A stretch of 64,000 nt of DNA. Origin: Morinoia aosen. Taxonomy: Eukaryota; Arthropoda; Malacostraca; Amphipoda; Talitridae. Both the position numbers and the translations under genes were made by a program. Positions within the stretch are counted from its first letter, which is position 1. Each line of letters starts with the position of its first letter. Positions 34,209-44,509 of this stretch are shown one piece after another. The stretch is taken from NCBI GenBank assembly GCA_030386875.1, contig CM059571.1:27832355-27896354 (forward strand). Reading direction: 5' to 3'. The notes under the pieces are model-generated. The model saw only the letters and a list, made by a program, of their open reading frames with translations. It ran no database searches and was not told where the DNA came from.

Positions 34209-34341
34209 TCATGTTCAAAATTCATGAGGAAGAATGCACAGAAAAATTTCTTAAAGATCGCAAAAGTTTTGCAGATTGTACTGCAGAAGACTACGAAGAA
34301 CTAATGCTAAAACTTCTTGATAAACCAGCTGCTTTACAATG
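34209..34341 (+). CDS. Candidate coding exon next to a hAT insertion (hypothetical)
   Basis: Bounded by GAGTGTTGCAG and a GTAATG donor; open in one frame giving MFKIHEEECTEKFLKD, RKSFADCTAEDYEELMLK, LLDKPAALQW-like residues, acidic and helix-prone. It starts in phase 1 and ends in phase 2. The ORF otherwise stops at TAA two bases past the donor. The MITE at 33086-34177 inserted about 30 bp upstream of the acceptor. Family not recognised; it may instead be a transposon scrap. Confidence 0.25.
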
Positions 34342-34349
34342 GTAATGAG

Positions 34350-36575
34350 GACAATACCGTGGTATGTGCCTAACTAGCTAGAATTTTGGAGGAAAACATG
34401 AGCCTTAAATATTTTTGCTAATATTCATCAGAATACAAAGGGAATTTTTCGGGGTGATAATACTGAAAATTCTTTCTTAGAAAATGCAAGTCAGTGATGT
34501 CAATTACTTCAAATACTATGATTTAAAAGGTTTATTTAAATTTAGTGTTAGGAATACCCATAAGTAATTCAGTGTGATAAAATTTTTCAGTATTCTGTTG
34601 TATACATATTTCCAAGTTAAATCCATGAAAGCTATGTTATTAATTGTCTTACCTGAACTTTTTCCGTTTTTGATAGACAGGTAGTATTTACTTTATAATT
34701 TATAATTAATTTATTGATGTAATAAATAAAACACAACGTACCCTAAAAAACAGTTTTATTTATCCTAAAAATGACTCATTTTCATTAATCACAATCGTAG
34801 AGAAGTGCCTAAATGCTCCGAGATAAGCAGTCTCCTATAAAGGAGTTGTGACATGGAAATCGCTTCGTAACTCCGGAGCTCCACCGCATCAAGACATCTC
34901 GATAGCGCCAGGTTTTTATCGCTGAGCCGGCCAGCGCCTTACTCATGATGACATGTACAGCTGTGGGTGGGTCAAGGTTACCAGATTGACACTTTTTCTG
35001 GGCCAACTTTCAAAATTTAGGCTTTTTCAAATCGAATATAACCACATAGACCGCACGCTATGAGGAAACCATGAAAAGTAGGCAAGGACTGAGTGGTTTT
35101 CTGGTAAAACATACGTCAAACGTCTATAGGTGTGAAATCTCCTGAACTAGAGGATATCAACCTAGAAAACAGACCGCACTGATAACTCATTTGTTAGTTT
35201 GTCGTTAGAAACAATGACCAAGGAGCGACACACCTGAGAAACCTCTCTTTTTATAAAATTATTCCTTTTATAAAAACAGGCTCCCCTTGAGAAGGAAGGT
35301 ACATATAACGGTGTGTTTATTTCAAGAAGAGATCCGGCCTGACGTGCGGGCTGGCCATGTCGGCACGCCAAATTAACTGCTGATGGCTGTCTCCCTGGTC
35401 ACGCGAACTGCCCATTTTCTGAAGCTTAACTTCCTCTAAATGCGGGACTCATTGTTATAACCTCCTATTGCACATTATTTTACTGTCATTATTCGATGCA
35501 GGAATAATACCGTAAAATTTTGAAGTTAAAATGTAATTTCTCTAAGCTATAGTATACATAAAGCTAGGGATAAGAGTCGTGTCATCAGAAAAAAAATTTA
35601 TGATCTGAAGTTCAAACATTCCCTTGACAAATTAAGGAACGTTAAGGTATTAACGAGGAGGAGGAACACTTTTCAGAACTTCCATCCAAGCAATTACGAC
35701 ACAAAGACATTTTTTAGGTATCCTTGTGCCCGATGGAGGGGGAAGAAGCTGACCTAATCAGATATGATGGTGGTGCAAAGGATAATTTATTGGTTGATTT
35801 GCATAGAGCAAATAAATTTAGATACACAAAGAAAGCATTTTCAAATACCGTGATAAAATTCTCCGCTACTGCCATGTGATGAAGTGTTAGTTTAAACTCT
35901 ACCAAACAGCAGCTGTGCATTTCTCTACGGATACAAATATTTCCAATTCATTCTGTAACAAAACATCCTAAGAAAATAAACAAAACTTCAATCGATTTCC
36001 ATGAAAATAGGATGATATCTTATAAATGTTTTTCATGATAACTTGAACGATGATTAATCATTCCCCACGAGCAAGGAGCCTGCTACTCACGTACCTTACC
36101 AGTTGCTCCAAGCTCTGTTCAAGTCAGTGACCTTTTTTCGGACCTCAGATCAGTGAACTTAAATTGAATTCCTGGCGCCTCTCCAGAGTGGAGGTTTTCT
36201 GTGTGTTTCTCGTGCAGCGGAGTTTTATTTACTGCGAGCATCGGATTGAAGTCGCCGAGGAGGTTAAAGAAGAAGCTCTTGTTCTTCAAGTAGGTTAATT
36301 AAATATAGGTGCCTCCCGTGAGGCCTTAGAGAAGTCGGTGACGTTGAAAACTGATCCACTATAACGTCAGAATTATAGGAGAGTAATTTTAGAATGAAAA
36401 CGTAGTATTGATAACTGTGGGCTAATTACTTGAACCATTTGTGAAACATTGCCGAGTGTTAACATAAAAGGCATAATTAAGGAAACTACAAAACTGTTGA
36501 AAGTGGCCTGCATGCTTAATATTCTCAGAAAGAAAGACTGCAGAGTTGACCCTACATGCTGTGAGCACTCAACGT
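34350..36575. other. No gene recognised
   Basis: ORFs at 34809-35006, 35162-35371 and 35714-35920 lack domains. GC-richer patches at 34850-34980 and 36090-36260 end near possible donor sites (GTAGGT at about 36291), but no exon can be supported. Confidence 0.35.
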
Positions 36576-37046
36576 GTTGTACAGCGTGCCCGCTAAAAAA
36601 GTAGCCGATTGAAAAACGCTGTAGTTTGTTAACTATTAGTGCTAGAAGGCTAAAAGAGGTTAAATTAAAAACAACAGATTTTAAAGTTTTATTTGACATC
36701 ATACAGTGGCGCCGGAAAGTAACTCCGCACTGCCTTATTTTTTATTATATTTTAAATTATAGCAAATATAACTAATCATTTGAAGCAAACTTTATACCAT
36801 AAAATTCTACGCCTTTTAATCTATAGATATGCATTCTCAAATTTATTTTTCTGCCACCTAGTAACTGTGTAGACGTCATTTTATAAGAAATGTAAAAAGT
36901 CTGTAGGACAAAAAGAAACTCCGCATGTTAGGATTTCGATGTAAATACGCTATAATGTCCGCTTTTAAGCTGTGATCGGGCATTTGTAATTGTTATCAGT
37001 GCTAGTGAAGACCATAAAGTGCTAAAATCTTTAATAAATTTTAGTC

Positions 37047-37506
37047 ATGCCTCGTCTTTCCGTTGATAACCGCAAGGAGATAATTAAACTACACAACAAT
37101 GGAATATCCAACCGTGAAATTGGTCGTCGATTGAATTGTGACGAAAAAACCGTCCGGCTAACATTGCAAAAGCATCAAAAGACTGGCAGCATTCATGACA
37201 TCCCAAAATGTGGACGTCCAAGGGTGACATCGGCCAGAGAAGATCATGCCATCAAGATCCGGAGTCTTTGCATCAGATTTGAAAGTGCCCCAGAGCTGCT
37301 TTAAGAGTGTGGTCTTATTGGAAAGTGCTCTGTGTCAACTGTCAAAAATCGGCTGAAAGAGTTTAAGCTAAGGTGATGTATTGCCAGATGCAAACCAATG
37401 ATATCCGCAAAGAACAGAAAGCGTCGCTTGAATTTCACTAAGAGCCATGAAGAAACAGACGCTTTTTTCTGGAGCAAAGTTCTGTTTAGTGATGAATGCA
37501 AATTCA
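37047..37506 (+). pseudogene. Tc1-like transposase N-terminal half, left arm
   Basis: MPRLSVDNRKEIIKLH begins a paired helix-turn-helix DNA-binding region (NNGISNREIGRRLNCDEKTV, then the GRPRVTS linker). A TAA appears at codon 86 and a further TGA later; the homologous right arm is open at both positions. The frame ends at the palindrome centre shortly after the first catalytic-motif region, so the rest of the DDE domain is missing. It could bind DNA but not catalyse transposition (inference from the family). Confidence 0.85.
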
Positions 37507-37980
37507 ATAGGCATTCAAATTCAATTTGCATTCATCACTAAACAGAACTTTGCTCAAGAAAAAAGCGTCTGTTTCTTCATGGCTCTTAGTGAAATTCAAG
37601 CGACGCTTTCTGTTCTTTGCGGATATCATTGGTTTGCATCTGGCAATGCATCCCCTTAGCTTAAACTCTTTCAGCCGATTTTTGACAGTTGACACAGAGC
37701 ACTTTCCAATAAGACCACACTCTTTACGCAGCTCTGGGGCACTTTCAAATCTGATGCAAAGACTCTGGATCTTGATGGCATGATCTTCTCTGGCCGATGT
37801 CACCCTTGGACGTCCACATTTTGGGATGTCATGAATGCTGCCAGTCTTTTGATGCTTTTGCAATGTTAGCCGGACGGTTTTTTCGTCACAATTCAATCGA
37901 CGACCAATTTCACGGTTGGATATTCCATTGTTGTGTAGTTTAATTATCTCCTTGCGGTTATCAACGGAAAGACGAGGCAT
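37504..37980 (-). pseudogene. Tc1-like transposase N-terminal half, right arm (158 codons)
   Basis: Same protein as the left arm but without the early stops. After the helix-turn-helix region it continues through ELRKECGLIGKCSVSTVKNR and reaches VLFSDECKLNL, the motif that holds the first catalytic Asp of Tc1/mariner transposases, then runs off at the palindrome centre into NAY and a stop. Intact Tc1 proteins are about 340 residues, so roughly half is absent, including the second Asp and final Glu/Asp. Confidence 0.85.
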
Positions 37981-38397
37981 GACTAAAATTTATTAAAGAT
38001 TTTAGCACTTTATTGTCTTCACTAGCACTGATAACAATTACAAATGCCCGATCACATTTTAAAAGCGGACATTATAGCGTATTTACATCGAAATCCTAAC
38101 ATGCGGAGTTTCTTTTTGTCCTGCAGACTTTTTACATTTCTTATAAAATGACGTCTACACAGTTACTAAGTGGCAGAAAAATAAATTTGAGAATACATAT
38201 CTATAGATTAAAAGGCGTAGAATTTTATGGTGCAAAGTTTGCTTCAAATGATTAGTTATATTTGCTATTATTTAAAATATAATAAAAAATAGGGCAGTGC
38301 GGAGTTACTTTCTGGCGCCACTGTACATACGGCATAATGAATATGCAGGTACATTTATAGAACTTCAATTTCATTCCCACGATTTATAGCCCCAAGA

Positions 38398-39471
38398 ATG
38401 GCACAATTTATAGTAAAGCTGAAGCCATTCGTCGTGGAAGAAATTATTAACACAGAACGGTGATCACTACAATTCGTCGATTTCAAGCAAGATATGGAAG
38501 AGGATTACGTAAAAGAACAGTTGAAAATAATTACCCTAAGTGGAATGTTCACGGCATAGTGGATAATTTAAATGAAGGAAATTTTGGCCATCCAAAAACA
38601 GCATGGAAAGCACATGAATTAACATGGTGAGGATTTTAATTAACAATGATAAAACGAAATCAGTGAGAAAATTGTCTGCTGAGACACAGGTAAAAAAAAT
38701 ATTGTTCATCTTATTCTCAAAAAATAACTTTAATTAAAACCATGTATAATGCAATGCGATCAAGAAATCTCACCGAATGATGCAGATCCGAGGTTATTAT
38801 TTTGCTGCAAAATAAAAAAAATGAACAGTTCTGATAAAATAATGTTGTATAACAAAATTTTTAGTGATAGAAGTCACATTTATTTGAAAGATATACCAAA
38901 TAGGCAAAAAATTAATCATCAACTAAACCAAATGCTTTATTTGAAAAACTTTCGCTTTTGATGATTTTTTTGAAAAATCTCCTCCAAAGGAACGGTATGC
39001 TGTGGACTAAGTGGAAATAAGATGTATGGGTCATGCTTTTTCGAAAACCCTGAAACAGAACAACCACAAGCAATTAACAGTGATATTTATCTGCAAATGT
39101 TGATTACAATTATTCCCAATAACACATATCCAGATGAATGGCTTTTACAGGATAGCGCTACAGCCCACACCGCACATCATACCATGCCCTGGTTGAAGTC
39201 CCGATTCTCTCAATGGATAATTCCACACAAGTCGGATTTTTCTTGGCCAGATAGGTCACCCGATCTGTTTTCTTCAGACTTCCCTCTCTGGGGTTTTGTG
39301 AAAGAAAAAGTATTTCGTACTGCACCATCTAACATTACCCAATCGAAAAATGAGGTTCGAGATGTGACTGAGTCTTTTACGTCGTCCAACACTTTACAGA
39401 ATGTAATGGCAAATTTCATTGTTCGTATCGATATATATGTTGAGTCTGTTGGTGGTAATGTGGAATGTTAA
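38398..39471 (+). pseudogene. Mariner/IS630-like transposase, frameshifted
   Basis: The N-terminal part is broken: frames around 38450-38640 read TIRRFQARYGRGLRKRTVE, NYPKWNVHGIVDNLNEGNF and GHPKTAW, the arthropod helix-turn-helix pattern. A GLSGNKMYGSCFFENPE stretch follows, and an open frame at 39022-39471 covers the C-terminal catalytic half (WLLQDSATAHTAHHT, WPDRSPDLFSSDFPLWGFVK, NVMANFIVRIDIYVES). D of QDSA and the downstream SPD..SSDF region correspond to the second and third catalytic motifs. Multiple stops between 38460 and 39020 make it inactive. Confidence 0.8.
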
Positions 39472-39609
39472 ATTTTAAAAATAACAAAATTTAAATCCTG
39501 CTCTTTTCAATGCAACCTATTTCAACCTTCTAGCACTAATTTTTTACAAACTACAGAATTTTAAATCGGCTACATTTATAGCGAACGTCAATTCGCAGCT
39601 GTGCTGTAC

Positions 39610-39940
39610 AATTCGCAGCTGTGTTGTACATATATGGGAACATCGCATCCAGTTGGCCGTACGGTTTCATGTGAATAAATTGTAAATATGCATTAATAAC
39701 ACTGGGGAACACTTTTTCAGCAAGTTTGAGATGCATTGGACATTTTATGTGATTTTGAAGGAGTTTTATTCGCTGATTTTAAATCTGAAAATAGTTTTTC
39801 TCTACGAGCTCTAATTTATTAGCGATTTGTGGTTAATGAAATTGTTCAATTGTGGACTTACGTAAATCATATATAAGCACTTTCACGTCCATATAAATCG
39901 ATAGCTTCTAATATTTTGATCATTCGTCATTTATTCTAGT
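39610..39940. other. Short AT-rich gap
   Basis: Begins with a duplicated CAATTCGCAGCTGTG block (39589-39625) at the right end of the mariner-like element. No gene. Confidence 0.5.
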
Positions 39941-39946
39941 TCATAC

Positions 39947-41560
39947 TTGGCATCCGAAGAAAGACATCATTGCAGAAACACGCCTGATACCTTCTGCTAC
40001 ATATGTGGATGCTACTCACTCAACCGTCAGAGACGTAACATATCCTCATTCGTAAAGCGCCCCTACAAGGCAAATTTTGAAATTTATCTTGGTTATCAGG
40101 ACAAGCAATGGGCTCATATTGTTTGCCGCAATTGTGAGGAAATGATTCGAGACTGGACCAAAGGAAAACGCAAAGGTCTGCTTTTTGGAGTTCCAATGAT
40201 TTGGGACGAACCCACCATCTATGTAATTGACTTATTTCTGCATGGTAAACACAACGGGTGTTGGAGAAAAAAACGATATAAGATTACGTATCCGAACATT
40301 CGCTCTGCTGTTAGGCATGCTTCTCACTCTGAAGAAGTTCCTGTTCCAGTTTTCAAATGCTTTCATCATTGGACGATAAAGACATTGGACATGATACAAA
40401 CGAACATGACCGTCGTGACAGTGAGTTATCAGAAACTTTTTACAATTGCAGAACTGTTCTTCGGACACTGAACATTTTTCCTCGTCCCCAAACTTCTACC
40501 CTAGGCTGAACTAAATGATTTGTGGCGGTATTTAGGTCTTTCCAAGAAAGAAGCAGAGCTTTTGGCAACAAGATTAGAAGGTAGAAATCTTGTTGATCAC
40601 TGTTAAAGTATCATGTTTTAGAGAGAGTGACCAGCTTTTTGTGACCTTCTCAGAAAACAGACAGTTTGTTTACTGCCATGACATCCCAGGGCTTCTCAAA
40701 AAACTGGGTGCACCTTACAATAGTCCTGCTGAATGAAGACTCTTTTTAGACAGTTCAAAATGCTGTCAACAGTGTGTTCTTTAACATAATGGCAATGTTT
40801 ATGGAGCAGTACCTGTCTTTTACTCAGTGCGTTTGCGGGAAAACTATGATGCCATGAAATGGTCATGGACTTATTGAAGGTATCATGAGCACAATTGGAT
40901 GATTTGTGTAGACTTACAGATGGTCAAATTTCTTCTTGGACAACAGAAAGGTTTTGCAAAGTTTTCAGGACAGCCGAGCACGAGGCCGACCCAATCAGAC
41001 CCAATTGTAAGTAGTGATAAGATCATCTATCCTCCTCTTTACATCAAATTAGGTTTGATGAAACAATTTGTCAAGGCACTGGAAACCGATGGTGAATGTT
41101 TCCGACACATCATCGTAGCTTTACCAGGATGATCATTTGAGAAAATAAAAGCGTTTTTTATGGATTCGAACCCTAATTCGTGATGATCAGTTTGTTGCTA
41201 AGATGACCGCTTTACAAAAGGCAGTATGGTTATCCTTTGTGGCAGTCATTCAAAACTTCCTTGGAAACAATAAGGCGGAGAACTACAGTGAATGTGTAAA
41301 CAGAATGCTCCTCGCTTTTCGTAATCTCGGGTGCAACATGAGCATCAAGCTTCATTTTTTGAATAGCCACCTTGATAAGTTCCCTGACAACCTGGGGGCT
41401 GTGAATGACGAACAAGGAGAACGATTCCAAGACCTAAAGTCATCGAAGAACGCTACTAAGGGCGCTGGGACAAAAGTATGAGAGCTGACTACTACTGGAG
41501 CATTAAACGAGATTGCCCAGATTAAGTGTACGAACGCTTAAGTGGCAAATACAGATTCCT
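39947..41560 (+). pseudogene. Large transposon-type protein with N-terminal Cys motifs, interrupted
   Basis: The first open frame (39947-40471) begins with a CYICGCYSL motif and continues SSFVKRPYKANFEIYLG, WAHIVCRNCEEMIRDWTKGK, PMIWDEPT and TYPNIRSAVRHA. Later broken frames give LSKKEAELLATRL, PPLYIKLGLMKQFVKAL, FLGNNKAENYSECV and NMSIKLHFLNSHLDKFPDN followed by DEQGERFQ. From memory of the family these belong to one long uncharacterised protein found in multicopy in arthropods and cnidarians, usually intronless, so presumably transposon-encoded. Two Cys pairs suggest a zinc-binding N-terminus. Stops and shifts in the middle make this copy inactive. No termini found. Confidence 0.7.
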
Positions 41561-41569
41561 GCCTAAAAA

Positions 41570-42480
41570 ACACAAATAAATTGATAAGCTTTAATTAGCT
41601 GTGGTGATGTTCTGAAGAATGTTAATCTAACTTTGGAATAAAGATTGGTGTTTGCTAAGAAACGCTATCAGAAAACATGGCATAACCAACAATAGTGTAA
41701 TTTACTATCGAATCGCATTTAAATGTTCTGCTTCTTTTGCCTTAATAAATATACAGAAATAAATTTCACACCGTTTTAAGACTTGAGTGAACAAAAGAAT
41801 TGTGGCTGGTATTCTAATTTCCTATAATAACGAAAACTAAAAAATTAAAAATGTTAAGCTGCGTGAAATTTGCAGTTTGCAGACGAAAACAGACTTCAGA
41901 TTTGAAATCAACACACTCGAATTGACTGTAGAAAGTTATTTTTTTAATGCAACAAAATGAGTGTTCTCCAGTGTAATGCAGATATCAAGATTTTACTCTC
42001 CTCGATATAATTTTAACAATCTAGGTTGAGAATCTTTGTACATTCTGAATGAAAAATATTTTTATTTAATGGAAGTGCCGCACTCTGAAAATATATAACC
42101 GTTAAGCTCCCTGTTCCGATTTTTCATTCATTTTCCTTTTCTATTCCGGTGTTTAGGCTTTTTACGATTAGAAATGTATTTATTTCTGATAAATAAGCGC
42201 CACATATTAAGTTGAGAACTAGCAGCCTCAAAGCGGGCTAACACGATGTTTGTGTGAAACAGTTTTTCCCCATCATCCCTGGAACGTCTCAGTAGACGAA
42301 GCTGAGCCTTATGAATTCGGTATGAACTCAATGTGAGGGCAGCATCAAAAAATAATTTGGACAAGTTTCAGAATTGGGGATGTACAGATTTCCTCCAATA
42401 ATTCGATGCCTCAGCAAATGAAACACGTCGAAACTAAACAGTTCAACAACTAAGAGGAAAAATAACTTGGCTCAAATAAG
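41570..42480. other. AT-rich, no recognised gene
   Basis: A minus ORF at 42128-42364 (78 codons, very basic C-terminus) is unsupported; it could be a neighbouring exon of the ORF at 42492-42992 but shows no clear splice sites. Confidence 0.35.
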
Positions 42481-42491
42481 TGAAGGTTCGC

Positions 42492-42992
42492 CTAGGAATA
42501 CAGAATCCCGGCCCATAAAAAGAGCAATTCCAGGGTAGTGGCGGCTGCAAACAAGTAATTAAACGCGAATACAATTCCCGCAAACTTGCTAGACGTCAGG
42601 TGACGAGCTGAAGCCGCACTGTGAAGAACAATAATACTGAAAAGAAAGAGCTCAAGCGTGGCTGTAGCGGAGTTGGTAGGACGTCCATCTTTTGAAAAAA
42701 TAGAGACTTTATCAACGGTAACAAAGTTCGACAGTTCTTCATGATGAGGCTCAACAAAACGAACTAAATAAAGCAGTGGTAATTTAAAATTGAATTTCTG
42801 AGACAAAACACAATCGGCACCATTCACATTTAGGAAGAACACTTGGGAAGGAAGAACCTTCCATCCTGACGGCTGATCTACTTGTGCGTTGTTACGTTGT
42901 TGCGTCGTGCAAATTTGTAGGTGCAAACTGCGCCTCACTATTATGTCTACTTTAAGAAAGCCGAACGCATGCCAAATGGTATCGCCCCTACT
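42492..42992 (-). CDS. Hypothetical ORF with two hydrophobic segments
   Basis: An unusually long open frame for this AT-rich DNA, about 165 codons, begins just after a possible acceptor (TTTGTATTTTAG). The N-terminal part (IWHAFGFLKVDIIVRRSLHL, PSGWKVLPSQVFFLNVNG) is mixed; the C-terminal third has two strongly hydrophobic stretches (TLELFLFSIIVLHSA and FAGIVFAFNYLFAAATTL) able to span a membrane. No family recognised. It may be a host exon, a decayed transposon ORF or chance. Confidence 0.3.
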   Translation of the reverse strand, partial: SRGDTIWHAFGFLKVDIIVRRSLHLQICTTQQRNNAQVDQPSGWKVLPSQVFFLNVNGADCVLSQKFNFKLPLLYLVRFVEPHHEELSNFVTVDKVSIFSKDGRPTNSATATLELFLFSIIVLHSAASARHLTSSKFAGIVFAFNYLFAAATTLELLFLWAGILYS

Positions 42993-43619
42993 CTAAAATA
43001 CAAATGTAAACTTGCACTGGAGTCGAGGCGATGAGGAGTTTGACAGAGATCGGCCCTGCAGTAACCAAATACAGCTCTAGACAAGCAAACAGGCGCTCGA
43101 AGCTCACGGCCCGAACGCAATCGAAGGCTAGGCTTGCCGCACTAACTTGAATTCTATTTCAGCTTCTAGGGTCCAGGTGAAAGATAAAACAGATCTCAAC
43201 ACATAGAGTTCTCAGGTAGCAATAAGGCCGATACGCGTACACACGCAAGTGTGATTTACAGTGTGTTGAGCGACTGCCGAATTTGCGTGAAACAAATTTC
43301 AGCCTCATTAAAGATTTAAATTAATTTCTTTCAATAAGATGCAGTTTAAAATTGGAGTAAATCATTCAGTGAGCGTGATGTGATGTTAGTGTTAGCAGCT
43401 CACCCGGTATTGCACAAGATTCGAGGTGATGTAATATTCATCGCTATCCAAATCGAGAATGTCTCCGGATTTCGTCGCTGTAGGGGAAGAGGAGGCAGGT
43501 TATTGGATCATCCACCGCCGAATAAACGCTAATGGCTACCAGGTTTGCTTAAGTCTGGAATCCTTCGATGAAACCGTAATGATACTGAGTGAAATCGATC
43601 GAAGATTGTTAATGCAAAG

Positions 43620-43885
43620 AGGGATGGAGATCAGTCAGTGATCAATTTGTAGACAGAGAGAGATAGATTATTCAGTGAACGATTCTGTAAACTGGCACGG
43701 AGGTCAGTCATTCATCGATTGGTTGCGTGAACGCGGGAAGAGATCAGTAAGTGATCGCTTGCTCAAATTGGGTTAGTCAATGGTTGGTTTTGTAAACACG
43801 GAAGGAAATCAGTCAGACGGTGACCGGTGTTCTAAACGAGATAAGAGATCATACAGTCAGTGATCAAAGAAATCGAGCGAAGGAT
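43620..43885 (+). repeat. Degenerate ~37-bp tandem repeat, about seven units
   Basis: Units contain GAGATCAGTCAGTGATC and TTGTAAACACGG in drifting form. A 60-codon ORF at 43459-43641 runs into the array and is not supported. Confidence 0.5.
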
Positions 43886-44313
43886 TAATCGTGAATGAGT
43901 CATTAAAATGGGACAAGGCAGACTTCATTTAGTAAAGGGATTTTTCTTCATTTTAAAGTAAATCTTGCATTTTCAAATTTAATGAAGCTTCAGATGTGTA
44001 GAAAAGAGCAAATGAAGTAGCCTTCAAAATAACAAATATAATGAAACTGTCTTGGGTTCTCAAATTTTATGCGCATCCCTGCTTCTAAAATTTGAAATAA
44101 GATTTTACACGAACCTAGAAGTCCATGGTAAACAACTTAATTGAGCATTGTTCAATGACGACTTTGCAATGACCTGGAATCTTCAAGAATTCATAGCACT
44201 AAATAGTTAAGCTGTCAGATGCAACATCTCTGTTGCCGAATTATCCTCGTGTTGTAGGTTTTAATTTCTGCTTCACGAAGAAAAATTCTAACTTCCTTTC
44301 TCCTTGTGAGCAG

Positions 44314-44506
44314 CCCAGCCCTCACTGAGATACCGTACCCAAGAGGGCGCAAACTGAGGGGAAATGCGAGAGTTCGCGATGCTGCGCGTCCAGAGGGAGT
44401 GCCGTCACGGCAGACTTTCCAGTTGCCATGGAACTTAAAAATTTATGAAGTTACAGGCGAGTTTTCCGATGTCTTTGTTATAGGTTTAAAGCATCACCGA
44501 TGCTAG
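44314..44506 (+). CDS. Possible coding exon (hypothetical)
   Basis: Follows a CTTTCTCCTTGTGAGCAG acceptor and is more GC-rich than its surroundings. One frame is open for 64 codons (PALTEIPYPRGRKLRG, ARVRDAARPEGVPSRQ), Arg/Pro-rich then hydrophobic, ending in TAG. A donor could lie at ATAG-GTTTAA (44482). Entry phase is 2, the exit phase of the candidate exon at 34209-34341. Function unknown. Confidence 0.2.
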
Positions 44507-44509
44507 CTC

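Larger units (their letters stand above)
36704..38323. mobile_element. Palindromic Tc1-like element, 1.62 kb, arms ~804 bp
   Basis: Starts CAGTGGCGCCGGAAAGTAAC and ends with the complement, flanked by TA at 36702-36703 and 38324-38325. The whole element is two nearly identical copies of the 5' half of a Tc1-like transposon joined head-to-head around 37513, so each arm encodes the N-terminal half of the same transposase reading toward the centre. The arms differ at several bases (for example CTTTAAG against CGTAAAG), so the structure is not a simple assembly duplicate. Confidence 0.9.
36582..39606 (+). mobile_element. Mariner/IS630-like element carrying a nested palindromic element
   Basis: Terminal inverted repeats of about 115 bp (36582-36700 and 39490-39606) share GTAGCCGATT, CTGTAGTTTGT and ATTAGTGCTAGAAGG in opposite orientation, with outer ends at TA dinucleotides (36580-36581, 39607-39608). 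A degraded plus-strand transposase lies at 38398-39471. The Tc1-like palindrome at 36704-38323 was inserted just inside the left terminus, so it is the younger insertion. Confidence 0.75.

Noticed and set aside
36373..36702. 109-codon minus-strand ORF
   Set aside because: It covers the left terminus of the mariner-like element and ends at the Tc1 insertion; no domain.
37447..37783. Plus-strand ORFs of 70 and 85 codons at the Tc1 palindrome
   Set aside because: They are antisense readings of the opposite arm of the palindrome.
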